DNA of 64,000 nucleotides. Origin: Bdellovibrionales bacterium (GTDB taxonomy: Bacteria; Bdellovibrionota; UBA1018). Both the position numbers and the translations under genes were made by a program. Below the pieces are notes generated by a model that saw only the letters and a list, made by a program, of their open reading frames with translations, made no database searches and was not told the DNA's origin. Location of the stretch: positions 20,641 to 84,640 of the forward strand of contig JAEUWC010000025.1 of NCBI GenBank assembly GCA_016786465.1, written 5' to 3'. The number at the start of each line of letters is the position of its first letter. The stretch's first letter is position 1. Below are positions 25,148-34,016 of this stretch, piece by piece.

Positions 25148-26050
25148 ATGAAACGGATCACAACGGCCGAACTGATGGCCGATTCTGAAGGCTACGATCG
25201 ACTGGGCCGCTTTCTGGAAGGAAAGCTGGGCCTTTCGTTTGAACTGACGGCGCGAAACAAGGCACTTTTCTGTTCACGCCTGGCTTCGGTGATGAACGAC
25301 CTGGGAATTTCTTCATTGAATCATTGGGTCAGTTCACTTGCGGCTGAAACCGATTTTCGAGGCAACCTGGTATTTCAACAGCTGGTTCACGCGGTGACGA
25401 CGCACACGACCCATTTTTTTCGCGATCCCGATCATTTTGATTTTCTTCGGGTCTGGTTTCGCAAACGCTTGATCGATCCGCAAAAATCGAAGGACGGTCT
25501 TTGGCGCGAAAGAATCCGGATCTGGTGTGCGGCTTCCAGCAGCGGCGAAGAACCTTTGTCGGTTTTGATGACCCTTTTGGACTGTGTTCCCGAACTTTTG
25601 GACAGGACCGCAACCCAGGTTGAAATCCTGGCCACCGACGTGGATCCCGAAATCTTGGATCAGGCCAGGCAAGGAACTTATCTAGAATCTGAAATGAAGG
25701 GCATCAGCCCCGAGCAGCGCGAAAAGTACTTTATTTTGGCCAATGAATCGCGATCCAAGACCGAAAAAACTTATCAATTCCTGGGCAAGTACTTGAAGTG
25801 GATTCATTACTTTCCGGCAAACCTGGCCGAAGTGCCGTTGCCCGTTCGTCCGTCCTTTGACCTTGTCGTTTGCCGAAACGTGCTGATCTATTTTTCAGAA
25901 GATCAAGCCCGGCGTACGGTTCGCGAACTTCAGAAAACCCTTTTAGACGACGGTGTCTTGATCTTGGGTCTATCGGAAGCTGGGTTCACGACTGAACTTC
26001 AGGAAGCGGATCAGCTGAAGGCTCTGCTTCCTTCGATCTATACCAAGTGA
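25148..26050 (+). CDS. cheR: chemotaxis-type protein-glutamate methyltransferase CheR
   Basis: The product has 300 residues. The N-terminal helical domain (1-85) is followed by TTHTTHFFRDPDHFDFL, the SAM-binding IWCAASSSGEEPLSVLM, ILATDVDPEILDQARQGTY and FDLVVCRNVLIYF, all signature parts of CheR. It methylates glutamates of chemoreceptors using S-adenosylmethionine. It stands alone: no receptor, cheB or cheA is near, so its target may be a specific receptor elsewhere or a non-chemotaxis system. It starts 13 bp after pth and ends directly against the stop of the convergent MATE gene. Confidence 0.93.
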   Translation: MKRITTAELMADSEGYDRLGRFLEGKLGLSFELTARNKALFCSRLASVMNDLGISSLNHWVSSLAAETDFRGNLVFQQLVHAVTTHTTHFFRDPDHFDFLRVWFRKRLIDPQKSKDGLWRERIRIWCAASSSGEEPLSVLMTLLDCVPELLDRTATQVEILATDVDPEILDQARQGTYLESEMKGISPEQREKYFILANESRSKTEKTYQFLGKYLKWIHYFPANLAEVPLPVRPSFDLVVCRNVLIYFSEDQARRTVRELQKTLLDDGVLILGLSEAGFTTELQEADQLKALLPSIYTK

Positions 26051-27397
26051 TCAAACGCCAATCACGCTCATGGACTTCCATTTGCCACCGCGAAAACGAA
26101 ACAGAATCAATGAAGTGATCGTCATCGAATAAATGGCGACAAATCCCCACGAAATAAAGACGGCGTTGGGCATGTCACGAACCAAGAAAGTCGGAAGAAC
26201 CATGATCGGCCAAGGCACTGTCAGCGCCAGGATCGAAACCGCGCGAGTGTCGCCCGCGCCCTTCAATGCGAAAGACAGGCAAAGGTAGATGCTGTCTAGA
26301 ACCGTGAAAAATGCGACCCACTTCAAAATCCCGGGGGCGATTTCGACGACTTGGTTCCAAAGGGCAGCGCTGTCGGGGTTCTTAAACCAGGCCAGGTAAA
26401 AACTTGGAAAAAAGAAAAACGACGCCGCAACCACGGCCATGTACATCGCCGCAATTCGAACCCCACCCCAGGTGACCTTTTCCGCCTGATCGGGTTTCTT
26501 TTCACCCAAGTACTGCCCCACCAAAATCAAGATCGCCTGAGCAACCCCCATACTGGGCAGAACCGAAATCATCATCACGGTCACGGCGATGCTGCTTGCG
26601 GCAAGCGCGGCTTCACCACCCGCCATTTTGCCCATGATGATCAAGAACACCGTGAATGCCAGACCTTCCAAGGCCCACTGAAAACCGCTAGGCAAACCAA
26701 ATTTCAGGAACTTTTTCAGAAGGTCTGAACTCAGCGCCCTTGCCGAAATCATCCGGAACTTTTCTTCGTGCGCCCGGGTAAAAAGAAACGCGAAGGCCAA
26801 AAACGCTGCCCCATAAGTCGCAAGCGCCGTTGCATAACCGGCGCCGGCAATTCCCAAAGCCGGAAAACCCCACCTTCCAAAAATCATCGCGTAATCCAAG
26901 ATCGCATTCAGAATCATTCCGGCAAAATTGATCCAAAGAACGATTCGGGTATTTCCTAATCCTGAAAAGAATCCGCTGACCGCAGCCACCAATGCCGTGG
27001 GAAGCGCGCTATATGAAATCGAAACAAAGTATTCCAGTTCCAGCTTCTGAATGGATTCTGAATGTCCCACCATTTTGAAAAATGCAGGAGCAAGCCCGTT
27101 TAGCCCCAGAAAAAGAATCCCGCCGATCACACTGACGTAAAGCGATTGCCAAACGGCGGCGCCGATCTTGTCTTCTTCCTTGGCGCCAAAGTACTGCGCC
27201 ACGAAGGTCGACACATAGGCTGCTGTTTGTTGAAGCAGGGCCATGGGGACCCAAAAAACACCCATGACCGTCATTGCGGCCCCCAGGGATTCCGTCGACA
27301 GCTGCCCCAGAAAGATCCGGTCAATCGTCATCTGAAGATTCCAAAAACTGTTGGCGATGATTAGGGGCCAGGCGACTTGAAGGATTTTGCGGGTCAT
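26051..27397 (-). CDS. MATE-family multidrug efflux transporter
   Basis: The product has 448 residues with twelve predicted membrane helices. The two halves show the MATE pattern (AWPLIIANSFWNLQMTIDRIFLGQLSTESLGAA; later GSNGFPSG-like GLPSGFQWALEGLAFTVFLIIMGKMAGGEAALAASSIA). MATE exporters use Na+ or H+ to push drugs and cationic compounds out. The substrate cannot be guessed. The start ATG is at 27397. The stop abuts the convergent cheR stop with no spacing. Confidence 0.92.
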   Translation of the reverse strand: MTRKILQVAWPLIIANSFWNLQMTIDRIFLGQLSTESLGAAMTVMGVFWVPMALLQQTAAYVSTFVAQYFGAKEEDKIGAAVWQSLYVSVIGGILFLGLNGLAPAFFKMVGHSESIQKLELEYFVSISYSALPTALVAAVSGFFSGLGNTRIVLWINFAGMILNAILDYAMIFGRWGFPALGIAGAGYATALATYGAAFLAFAFLFTRAHEEKFRMISARALSSDLLKKFLKFGLPSGFQWALEGLAFTVFLIIMGKMAGGEAALAASSIAVTVMMISVLPSMGVAQAILILVGQYLGEKKPDQAEKVTWGGVRIAAMYMAVVAASFFFFPSFYLAWFKNPDSAALWNQVVEIAPGILKWVAFFTVLDSIYLCLSFALKGAGDTRAVSILALTVPWPIMVLPTFLVRDMPNAVFISWGFVAIYSMTITSLILFRFRGGKWKSMSVIGV

Positions 27398-27454
27398 TTT
27401 GTCAGTCTAACACAAGAACTAGGCAATTTTGGGCCCTTTACGAAGATTTTGGCC

Positions 27455-28093
27455 ATGAGACAATCATGGGGAATGAAGAAGAAGATCTTCACAACACTGG
27501 TGCTCTGCGCTCTTTTCACAGCCTATGCGGGTTCGTCCTTGGCGGCCCCCAGGAAAAGCAGCTGTGGCTTAAGCTTTCTTACTGAAAGGGAAGCGCGCGC
27601 GGCTTTAGGGATTGCTGAAAATGGAAACGTGATTCCGGAATGGGATCTGTTTGTTTTTGACGAACACCAAATCCAGGCAAAAGCGAAGGCCGATCCTAAG
27701 CTGGTGAAGAATCATGAACGCTTTTTGGGCGACACAATGAAGACGGTCGTTTCACTTTTCAGAAAAGACCCTGATGCGACTCCGATTCTAGACCTGACGT
27801 TTTACCGGGGCTATCCGCGCCCGGGTCAAAAGCTTCCAGACCTTTACGCACGTGCCGAAGGCTTCAAGGTGAAACCCCTTTTAGAAGCATTGGCTGCGAC
27901 GGAAGACTTCTTTCCCGTTCTCCGAGAAGTCCTTTACCGCACTGACGCCGAAGTTCCCGCGTACCAATTTCGAATTTGGGGTAAGGAACGCGGTTCAAAT
28001 GAATTCACAGGCGATTGGAAGGTCGAACTTCTGACCCATTTCTATTCCAAGCCCACAATCCGTCGGGATCTGCCGCTGACGATTGCGGATTAA
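27455..28093 (+). CDS. secreted protein of unknown function
   Basis: The protein has about 212 residues with a signal peptide (KKKIFTTLVLCALFTAYAGSSLA, cleavage before APRKSS). I placed the start at ATG 27455; ATG 27473, six codons later, is also possible but leaves its GGGG too close for a good RBS. The ORF extends further upstream to 27377, but that would overlap the divergent MATE gene and has no signal-like N-terminus. The mature part is soluble, acidic and Pro/Phe-rich with a single Cys. I do not recognise the family. Confidence 0.65.
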   Translation: MRQSWGMKKKIFTTLVLCALFTAYAGSSLAAPRKSSCGLSFLTEREARAALGIAENGNVIPEWDLFVFDEHQIQAKAKADPKLVKNHERFLGDTMKTVVSLFRKDPDATPILDLTFYRGYPRPGQKLPDLYARAEGFKVKPLLEALAATEDFFPVLREVLYRTDAEVPAYQFRIWGKERGSNEFTGDWKVELLTHFYSKPTIRRDLPLTIAD

Positions 28094-28094
28094 G

Positions 28095-28550
28095 TTACTT
28101 TTCTTTCTTCCCAAAAACCCATTTCAGCACGTCGATTCTTTCAGGAACCACTTCAGACGAGCAGGCTAGTCCCGTCAGATTCGCGCGGTGAATCGCGTCA
28201 CAAAAGTCGGCTTGGGTGAATTGCTGGGACTGAGTTGGATACCGCTTTTGAAAAAGCTTCCAGAACCGATCGATCTTCTGACCTTTGCAGCTTTCAGCTT
28301 GTTCCAAAAGCTTGGCTACCGACTTGCCGTGAAGACCGCGGTACAGAACGAACGATCCGCCTGCTGCCACCAGCGGCAAAAGGACTGCTGCTGTCGATGC
28401 CAGACTGACGGCCGTGAACGATACTGCTGCTGCACCGGTCGTCATTCCACCTGTAAAGACGTCTTGCCTGGCTTGTGAACGAATCATTTCAGAACAAGTC
28501 GCTGCCTGGGCTGAAGGTCCCATAGCCACGACGATCGCTAGAAAAAACAA
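28095..28550 (-). CDS. small secreted/membrane protein of unknown function
   Basis: The protein has about 151 residues if it starts at TTG 28550, giving the signal peptide LFFLAIVVAMGPSAQA-A. Mature residues include a hydrophobic stretch (about 40-70, Ala/Ser/Thr/Val-rich) and four cysteines. The open frame continues upstream to an ATG at 28649 inside prs, but that part only translates the tandem hairpin repeats (CRSNARAPTP twice) and puts 33 residues before the signal peptide. The start is therefore uncertain. It lies downstream of prs on the same strand, behind a terminator-like structure. No family recognised. Confidence 0.5.
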   Translation of the reverse strand: MFFLAIVVAMGPSAQAATCSEMIRSQARQDVFTGGMTTGAAAVSFTAVSLASTAAVLLPLVAAGGSFVLYRGLHGKSVAKLLEQAESCKGQKIDRFWKLFQKRYPTQSQQFTQADFCDAIHRANLTGLACSSEVVPERIDVLKWVFGKKEK

Positions 28551-28620
28551 AAAAGGTGTAGGTGCCCGAGCGTTGCTCCGGCACGGAGAAGGTGTAGGTG
28601 CCCGAGCGTTGCTCCGGCAC
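28551..28620 (-). repeat. tandem palindromic hairpin repeat forming the prs terminator
   Basis: A 30-bp unit (GGTGTA plus a GGTGCC...GGCAC palindrome) occurs at 28555-28584 and again, identically, at 28591-28620, separated by GGAGAA. On the minus strand each copy folds as GTGCCGGAGC-AAC-GCTCGGGCAC with one mismatch. The second is followed by TACACC and a T-rich run (TTTTTTGTTTTTT). It begins immediately after the prs stop codon, so it should end prs transcription. Duplicated terminator-like hairpins of this kind behave like REP elements. Confidence 0.7.
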
Positions 28621-29571
28621 CTAGATGAATAGGCTACTGACGCTGTCATAGTTATGGATCCTAAAGATCGCTTCGGCTAGAAGGTCGGCGACTGAAAGCT
28701 GCGTGAATTTGCCGCATTTTCGCGCTTCTTCAGACAGCGGAACGGTGTCAGTCACGATGACTTTTTCAATCTTTGAAGCCATGATCCGGTCAATCGCAGG
28801 ACCGGAAAGAACGCCGTGGGTGGCGGCTGCAAAAACCCGGGTCGCACCGTGGTTCAAGACCGTGGATGCGGCTTCGGTCAAAGTTCCTGCCGTGTCGATC
28901 ATGTCGTCCAAGATAATGGCGACCTTGCCTTCAACGTCACCGACGATGTTCATCGCTTTGGCGACGTTCGGACCGGTTCGGCGCTTGTCGATCATGGCCA
29001 CCGTTGCGTCCAGGCGTTTTGCGTAAGCGCGTGCGCGCTCGACACCGCCAGCATCGGGGCTGACCAGAACCAACTCTCCCATACCGGCCATTTCTTTTTT
29101 CAGGTGGTCGACGATCACGGGGCTGGCAAAAAGGTTGTCGAACGGAATGTCGAAAAATCCCTGAATTTGGCCGGCGTGCAGATCGATCGAAACCACGCGG
29201 GTGGCACCGGCTGCAACCAGAAGGTCTGCAACCAGCTTCGCGCTAATGGGCGTGCGTGGAGCGACCTTGCGGTCTTGTCTTGCGTATCCGTAGTACGGGA
29301 TCACGGCGGTGATTTCTTTTGCGGAAGCGCGTTTCAGCGCATCGATCATCACCAAAAGTTCCATCAAAGTGTCATTCACCGGGCGACACGTGCTTTGAAT
29401 CACGTAAACATCGCGCCCGCGGACGTTTTCTCGAATTTCGATAAAGACTTCGCCGTCGCTAAAGCGGCGAACATCGGCTTGTCCCAGGGTTTTGCCTAGT
29501 TTTTCGCAGATTTTCTCTGCCAAAGGGCGGTTAGCGTTTGCTGAAAGAATCACCCATTCGCGCAATCTCAT
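28621..29571 (-). CDS. prs: ribose-phosphate pyrophosphokinase
   Basis: The product has 316 residues, the normal length. It contains [43 protein letters not shown], the PRPP-binding segment [11 protein letters not shown] and the PRPP loop [15 protein letters not shown]. It makes PRPP from ribose 5-phosphate and ATP for nucleotide, His and Trp synthesis. The ATG at 29571 gives [18 protein letters not shown], as in orthologues. The gene is followed directly by tandem hairpins. It is divergent from nrdA across a 600-bp spacer. Confidence 0.97.
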   Translation of the reverse strand: MRLREWVILSANANRPLAEKICEKLGKTLGQADVRRFSDGEVFIEIRENVRGRDVYVIQSTCRPVNDTLMELLVMIDALKRASAKEITAVIPYYGYARQDRKVAPRTPISAKLVADLLVAAGATRVVSIDLHAGQIQGFFDIPFDNLFASPVIVDHLKKEMAGMGELVLVSPDAGGVERARAYAKRLDATVAMIDKRRTGPNVAKAMNIVGDVEGKVAIILDDMIDTAGTLTEAASTVLNHGATRVFAAATHGVLSGPAIDRIMASKIEKVIVTDTVPLSEEARKCGKFTQLSVADLLAEAIFRIHNYDSVSSLFI

Positions 29572-29743
29572 GGTCAGTTTTGGAACTCCCAGTCGTCGTT
29601 TTGGAAACCCTGCGTCTAATAGCCTAGCGTGGCAAAGGATCTAACTGAATCGAGTGAACTTCTCAAGAACTAAGCCCAGGAAGTCTTTGGGATAATTCTT
29701 GGCGTTAGCCGGCCGGCACCCAAAAATAACCCGACCGATTAGC

Positions 29744-29790
29744 ACCCTATCTATTGTGGGGTCGATCTAAGACACCACAAGATATAGTTG
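29744..29790 (+). promoter_or_regulatory. pair of NrdR boxes upstream of nrdAB
   Basis: Two 16-bp sites resemble the NrdR consensus acaCwAtATaTwGtgt: box 1 ACCCTATCTATTGTGG (29744-29759) matches 13 of 16, box 2 CCACAAGATATAGTTG (29775-29790) matches 12 of 16. They are 31 bp apart start to start, three helical turns, which is the spacing known for NrdR box pairs. NrdR with ATP/dATP represses ribonucleotide reductase genes. A TATAGT inside box 2 could be a -10 element, so binding would block RNA polymerase. Confidence 0.7.
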
Positions 29791-30174
29791 AAATCTCGAG
29801 TCCGTCTGTTTAAATCAGATTCAAGCAGTACAGATGTGCCGGTCGTTTTTTTCTGCCACCTGGGTAACCGGGAAAAAAAGGGAAAACGAGTTCGGAAGGG
29901 TAAATAAGTGGGGGGTCTTCGGTCTCGAACACCTACAGATAGTAGGACTCAAAGTTTGAGGACGCGAAGAAAAGAAACGAAAATACCTGACTGAGTTCGT
30001 TGGTAGGATACAAAACGATCGGTTGAATCCAAAGCCTGAAACAGTTTGTTTTTGGTGCGGAGTGAAAAGCCTTAGGGATCTTGTCAACTACAAGAGACTT
30101 AGGCAGGGGCACTCTCGTCCCAAAAATCGGCGCCGGAATCGGCACAGGCGGAACTTACTCCGGGGGGAGTTTTT
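29791..30174 (+). other. long untranslated leader of nrdA, no gene seen
   Basis: The 384 bp from the second NrdR box to the nrdA start contain no convincing ORF: the small minus-strand ORFs here lack RBS and homology signals. The strand is A/G-rich with several G-tracts. The final part carries a good ribosome binding site GGGGGGAG five bases before the ATG. I saw no cobalamin, tRNA or other riboswitch motif. The remaining spacer 29572-29743 holds the divergent prs promoter region and also no gene. Confidence 0.5.
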
Positions 30175-32592
30175 ATGACCATGGAAGTCGTTAAACGGGA
30201 TGGAACAAGGGAAACAGTCAAAATCGAAAAGATTCTTCATGCCGTCAACCGCGCCTGCCGCGGCTTGGACCGTGTTGAATCCCTAGAAGTCGCTAAGCGC
30301 ACGATTAGCGGCTTGCACGACGGAAGCACCACGGAAGAGCTGGACAACCTGTCCATCGCCACCGCGGTCATGCTGATGTCCGAAGAACCTAACTATTCTA
30401 AAGTCGCTGCCCGCATGCTTTCGGACAACATCCGTAAAGAAGTCGGCCGCGATACCGCCTTCCGCGATTATCTGAAGACGGCCGTCGATGTCGGTCTTCT
30501 GAATTCAAGGGTCTTCGAATTGGCCCAAGGCGATCTTCAATCGATCGAATTCGCCATCCGCCACGAGCGCGACGACCTTTTCGAATACTTCGGCCTAAAG
30601 ACGGTCACCGACCGCTACCTTCTACGTCACCCTACTTCACGTAAGATCATCGAGCGTCCTCAGTGGATGTTCATGCGCGTGGCGCTGGGTCTTTCGTACT
30701 CGATCCCTGAAGCTTTGGAATTGTACGAAATCATCAGCCAGTTCCAGTACATGCCTGCAACGCCTACCCTTTTTAATTCGGGAACGCGTCACCCTCAGAT
30801 GTCCAGCTGCTACCTATTGACCGTAGCCGACGACAGCCTGGAAGGCATCTATAAGTCCTTGGCCGACGTCGCGATGCTTTCGAAGTTTTCGGGCGGTATC
30901 GGAATTGACTGGACCCCTGTTCGCGCAAGCGGCGCTTTGATCCGCGGAACGAACGGCCTGTCCAACGGCATCGTACCTTTCCTTAAGATGTTCGATTCAT
31001 CTGTTCACGCCGTGAACCAAGGCGGAAAGCGCAAAGGCGCCGCAGCCGTTTACTTGGAACCTTGGCATTCGGACATCGAAAACTTCTTGGAACTTCGCAA
31101 CAACACCGGCGCTGAAGAACGCCGCACGCACAACCTGAACCTTTCTTTGTGGGTTTCGGACCTGTTCATGAAGCGTGTGGAAACGGACCAGGAATGGAGC
31201 CTGTTTTCTCCTAACGATGTTCCTTCATTGAACAACCTTTTTGGCGAAGAATTCGAAGCTGCGTACGTGGCTGCCGAAAAAGAAGGTCTGGCCAAGAAAC
31301 GCGTTCCTGCCCGCCAGCTTTATGCGCGCATGATGCAGACCTTGGCCGAAACCGGCAACGGCTGGATGTGCTTCAAAGACAAGTCCAACCTTCGTTCGGC
31401 TCAGACCGGTCGCGAAGGAAACGTCATTCACAGTTCAAACCTTTGTACGGAAATTCTGGAAGTCACGTCGAAAGACCAGACGGCCGTCTGTAACCTGGGT
31501 TCGATCAACCTAGCCGCGTTCGTGAAAGCGGACCGCAGCTTTGACTTTGATCTTTTGAAGAAAGTGGCCCGCGTGGCTGCGAAGTTCTTGGATCGCGTGG
31601 TGGATGAAAACTTCTATCCTACTAAGGAAGCGAAGAATTCAAACCACAAGTGGCGCCCCGTCGGAATGGGCATCATGGGTCTGCAAGACGCCTTCTTCAA
31701 AATGCGCATTCCTTTTGGAACCGACGAAGCAAAAGAAATGTCGTCGCACATCCAAGAAACCATCTATTACGAAGCGATTCAGACCAGCATGGAATTGGCC
31801 GACAAGCACGGACCTTTCCCTGCCTTCAAAGATTCGCGTTACGCGGATGGAAAACTGCAAGTGCAATTGGCCGAAGGCCTTCAAGCCGTCATGCCTAAGC
31901 TGCACTACGACTGGGACAAGGTCGCAAAAGAAGTTCAGAAGCGCGGAATCCGCAATTCTCTTCTGATCGCGATTGCGCCTACCGCAACGATCGCTTCGAT
32001 CGTCGGCAGCTACGAAAGCATCGAACCTCAGGTTTCGAACTTCTTTAAGCGCGAAACCCTAAGTGGCGAATTCCTGCAAGTGAACCGCTACTTGATTCGT
32101 GAACTTTCGGAACTGGGACTTTGGACCGCCGAAATGCGCGCCAAGATCATTTCGAACGAAGGATCCATCCAAGACATCTTGGAAATCCCTGAAAGCACCC
32201 GTCAGCTGTACCGCACGGTTTGGGAAATTTCACAGAAGGACCTGATCGACATGGCCGTTCTGCGAAGCCCCTTCATCTGTCAGTCGCAGTCGCTGAACCT
32301 TTTCGTGGAAGAAACCACGATCGGCAAGCTTTCGTCGATGTACATGTACGCATGGAAACAAGGCGTGAAAACGACTTACTACCTGCGTTCACGTGCAAAG
32401 ACCCGCATCCAAAAAACCACGGTCGATCGCCAGAACTTGGGCGACGGCGCGGTGGCAGCTGGAATGCCTAAGCCTGTGACGGGATCGTCTGCGGTGGTTG
32501 CTGCCGGAACGGAACCTAAGAAAACCTACACTGCGGAAGAAGCGATCGTTTGCAGTCTGGAAAATCCAGAAGCCTGCGAAGCTTGCCAGTGA
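30175..32592 (+). CDS. nrdA: ribonucleoside-diphosphate reductase alpha subunit (class I)
   Basis: The product has 805 residues. An ATP-cone domain (1-90: VVKRDGTRETVKIEKILHAVNRAC) provides allosteric activity control. The barrel follows with SSCYLLTVADDSLEGIYKS (first active-site Cys), the substrate/radical region SNLCTEILEVTS and VCNLGSINLAAF, and ALLIAIAPTATIASIVGSYESIEPQ near the C-terminus. The tail ends in ENPEACEACQ, the redox Cys pair for thioredoxin. It reduces ribonucleotides to deoxyribonucleotides together with NrdB. Proline codons are almost all CCT, unlike nrdB and the rest of the window. nrdB follows after 33 bp. Confidence 0.97.
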   Translation: MTMEVVKRDGTRETVKIEKILHAVNRACRGLDRVESLEVAKRTISGLHDGSTTEELDNLSIATAVMLMSEEPNYSKVAARMLSDNIRKEVGRDTAFRDYLKTAVDVGLLNSRVFELAQGDLQSIEFAIRHERDDLFEYFGLKTVTDRYLLRHPTSRKIIERPQWMFMRVALGLSYSIPEALELYEIISQFQYMPATPTLFNSGTRHPQMSSCYLLTVADDSLEGIYKSLADVAMLSKFSGGIGIDWTPVRASGALIRGTNGLSNGIVPFLKMFDSSVHAVNQGGKRKGAAAVYLEPWHSDIENFLELRNNTGAEERRTHNLNLSLWVSDLFMKRVETDQEWSLFSPNDVPSLNNLFGEEFEAAYVAAEKEGLAKKRVPARQLYARMMQTLAETGNGWMCFKDKSNLRSAQTGREGNVIHSSNLCTEILEVTSKDQTAVCNLGSINLAAFVKADRSFDFDLLKKVARVAAKFLDRVVDENFYPTKEAKNSNHKWRPVGMGIMGLQDAFFKMRIPFGTDEAKEMSSHIQETIYYEAIQTSMELADKHGPFPAFKDSRYADGKLQVQLAEGLQAVMPKLHYDWDKVAKEVQKRGIRNSLLIAIAPTATIASIVGSYESIEPQVSNFFKRETLSGEFLQVNRYLIRELSELGLWTAEMRAKIISNEGSIQDILEIPESTRQLYRTVWEISQKDLIDMAVLRSPFICQSQSLNLFVEETTIGKLSSMYMYAWKQGVKTTYYLRSRAKTRIQKTTVDRQNLGDGAVAAGMPKPVTGSSAVVAAGTEPKKTYTAEEAIVCSLENPEACEACQ

Positions 32593-32625
32593 TCTAACCC
32601 TTTGAACCAAGAATAGGAATTAACC

Positions 32626-33633
32626 ATGATTTTAGACCAAGGATTAGACCTAACCCTACGCCCGATGAAGTATCCGCAGTTCTTTCAGCAGTACAAGAAC
32701 TCGATCAAGAACATCTGGACGACTGACGAAATCGATTTTTCAGTCGACTTCGAGCACCTGCGCGACCGCGTGTCTCCGCAAGAAGCTCATTTGATCAAGC
32801 GCTTGGTGGCGTTTTTCGCAACTGCGGACAACATCGTCGCCCATAACCTGGTGCTGAACTTCTACAAACATGTGAATTCTCCGGAATACCGCATGTTTTT
32901 GGGAAAACAGCTTTTCGACGAAATGCTTCACGTCGAAACCTACTTGTTGATGGTCGATAACTACATCCCAGACATGGAAGAACGCACCGCCGCGTTTGAT
33001 GCTTATAAAACGACGCCGTCCGTGAAACTGAAAGCAGACTTCTGCTTCAAGTACATGGATTCGATCGAAAAGCTGGACATTCTGGATACCGATGAAAAGC
33101 GCAAGCAGTTCATCGAAAACCTGATCTGCTTCGCGGGCTGCGTGGAAGGCTTGTTCTTCTTCGGATCTTTCGCTTACGTCTACTTCCTGCGCAACAAGGG
33201 TCTGCTACCCGGCTTGGCGACAGCGACGAACTGGATTTTCCGCGATGAAAGCATGCACATCGACGGCGCCATGGCGGTCATTCAGACGCTTCGCCGCGAA
33301 TACCCGCATCTTTTCGATGCGGCGCTTGAAGCGCGCGTGAACCAGATGATTGACGAAGCACTGGCTGTGGAACTTGCGTTCTGCGCAGATGCCCTGTCTT
33401 TCGGCGTGACCGGAATGTCGCAAACGATGATGCGCGAGTACTTGGAATACGTCGCCGATCAACGTCTGCAACAGTTGGGGTTCAAGAAAAAGTTTTTGTC
33501 CAAGAACCCATTCCCTTTCATGGTCCTTCAAGACGTTCAGCCGCTGACCAACTTCTTCGAGAAGCGCGTCACGGAATACACCAAGGGCTTCGAAAGCAAG
33601 AAAAGCGCGGTCACTTTCGACGAAGCGTTTTAA
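32626..33633 (+). CDS. nrdB: ribonucleoside-diphosphate reductase beta subunit (class Ia, tyrosyl radical)
   Basis: The product has 335 residues. The di-iron ligands are visible: D68 (ATADNIV), E99 and H102 (DEMLHVETY), the Glu of CVEGLFFF, and E and H of RDESMH. Y106, four residues after H102, is the radical tyrosine, so this is a normal tyrosyl-radical enzyme, not a Tyr-less class Ic/Ie type. The C-terminus (VTFDEAF) is the short peptide that docks into NrdA. It is in one operon with nrdA, controlled from the NrdR boxes and ended by the strong terminator at 33780. Confidence 0.97.
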   Translation: MILDQGLDLTLRPMKYPQFFQQYKNSIKNIWTTDEIDFSVDFEHLRDRVSPQEAHLIKRLVAFFATADNIVAHNLVLNFYKHVNSPEYRMFLGKQLFDEMLHVETYLLMVDNYIPDMEERTAAFDAYKTTPSVKLKADFCFKYMDSIEKLDILDTDEKRKQFIENLICFAGCVEGLFFFGSFAYVYFLRNKGLLPGLATATNWIFRDESMHIDGAMAVIQTLRREYPHLFDAALEARVNQMIDEALAVELAFCADALSFGVTGMSQTMMREYLEYVADQRLQQLGFKKKFLSKNPFPFMVLQDVQPLTNFFEKRVTEYTKGFESKKSAVTFDEAF

Positions 33634-33672
33634 AGGTGCCTGCTCCTTTTGGCGCATAGGCGTCAAAAATGT

Positions 33673-33713
33673 TTGCCTCGGCCGCAGAGGCAAGCGCGGT
33701 TGGCGATGCCAAC
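33673..33713 (+). repeat. two small hairpins after nrdB
   Basis: TTGCCTC (33673-33679) pairs with GAGGCAA (33687-33693), and GTTGGC (33699-33704) pairs with GCCAAC (33708-33713). They lie between the nrdB stop and the main terminator and could protect the 3' end of the nrdAB message. Confidence 0.5.
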
Positions 33714-33779
33714 GCGATTGGAATGCGGCAAGTAGAGGCCAAAGTGGTTTTCCCTCCACTTGGTTCTCTCCACATCCTA

Positions 33780-33816
33780 CCCAGCCCACAGTTCCCCGTG
33801 GGCTGGGTTTTTTTTT
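33780..33816 (+). terminator. strong intrinsic terminator of nrdAB
   Basis: CCCAGCCCAC (33780-33789) and GTGGGCTGGG (33798-33807) form a perfect 10-bp stem with an 8-nt loop, followed by nine T residues (33808-33816). It sits about 150 bp after the nrdB stop and should end the operon. Confidence 0.95.
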
Positions 33817-33831
33817 CGCCTGCGTGCCTTG

Positions 33832-33995
33832 GTGTCGGAAGTCTGTCGGACTTCGCCAGACGGCGCCGCTGCGGGACCCTCTGTGCAGCTGTCGGAAGTA
33901 CGTCGGAAGTCGGCGTCCGACACAGTTCCGACAACTGCACAGGGCGTATTGAGGACGACGTCCCACCGAAATCCGACACAGTTCCGACAACTGCA
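33832..33995. repeat. GTCGGA/TCCGAC repeat region with long inverted and direct repeats
   Basis: This spacer repeats the motif GTCGGAA and its complement about eight times. A 17-bp arm CTGTGCAGCTGTCGGAA (33881-33897) pairs with its near-perfect complement (33926-33942), with one mismatch and with nested pairing inside. A 24-bp segment beginning TCCGACACAGTTCCGAC occurs at 33916-33939 and again identically at 33972-33995. GAAGTC/GACTTC gives a further small stem near 33838-33853. No protein-coding signal was found. It looks like one or more copies of a repeat element inserted between nrdB and the DUF1304 gene, whose ATG follows 20 bp later. Confidence 0.7.
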
Positions 33996-34016
33996 ACAGC
34001 ATGCTACCCTTTACGC

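Noticed and set aside
28551..28649. Extra N-terminus (CRSNARAPTP repeat) of the protein at 28095
   Set aside because: It is translation of a terminator repeat; a signal peptide starts after it.
29791..30174. Cobalamin riboswitch in the nrdA leader
   Set aside because: No B12 box or matching stem was found, and the encoded enzyme is a tyrosyl-radical class Ia reductase that does not need B12.
33673..33713. Integron attC-like site
   Set aside because: The two hairpins lack the R'/R'' core sites and no integrase or cassette is near.
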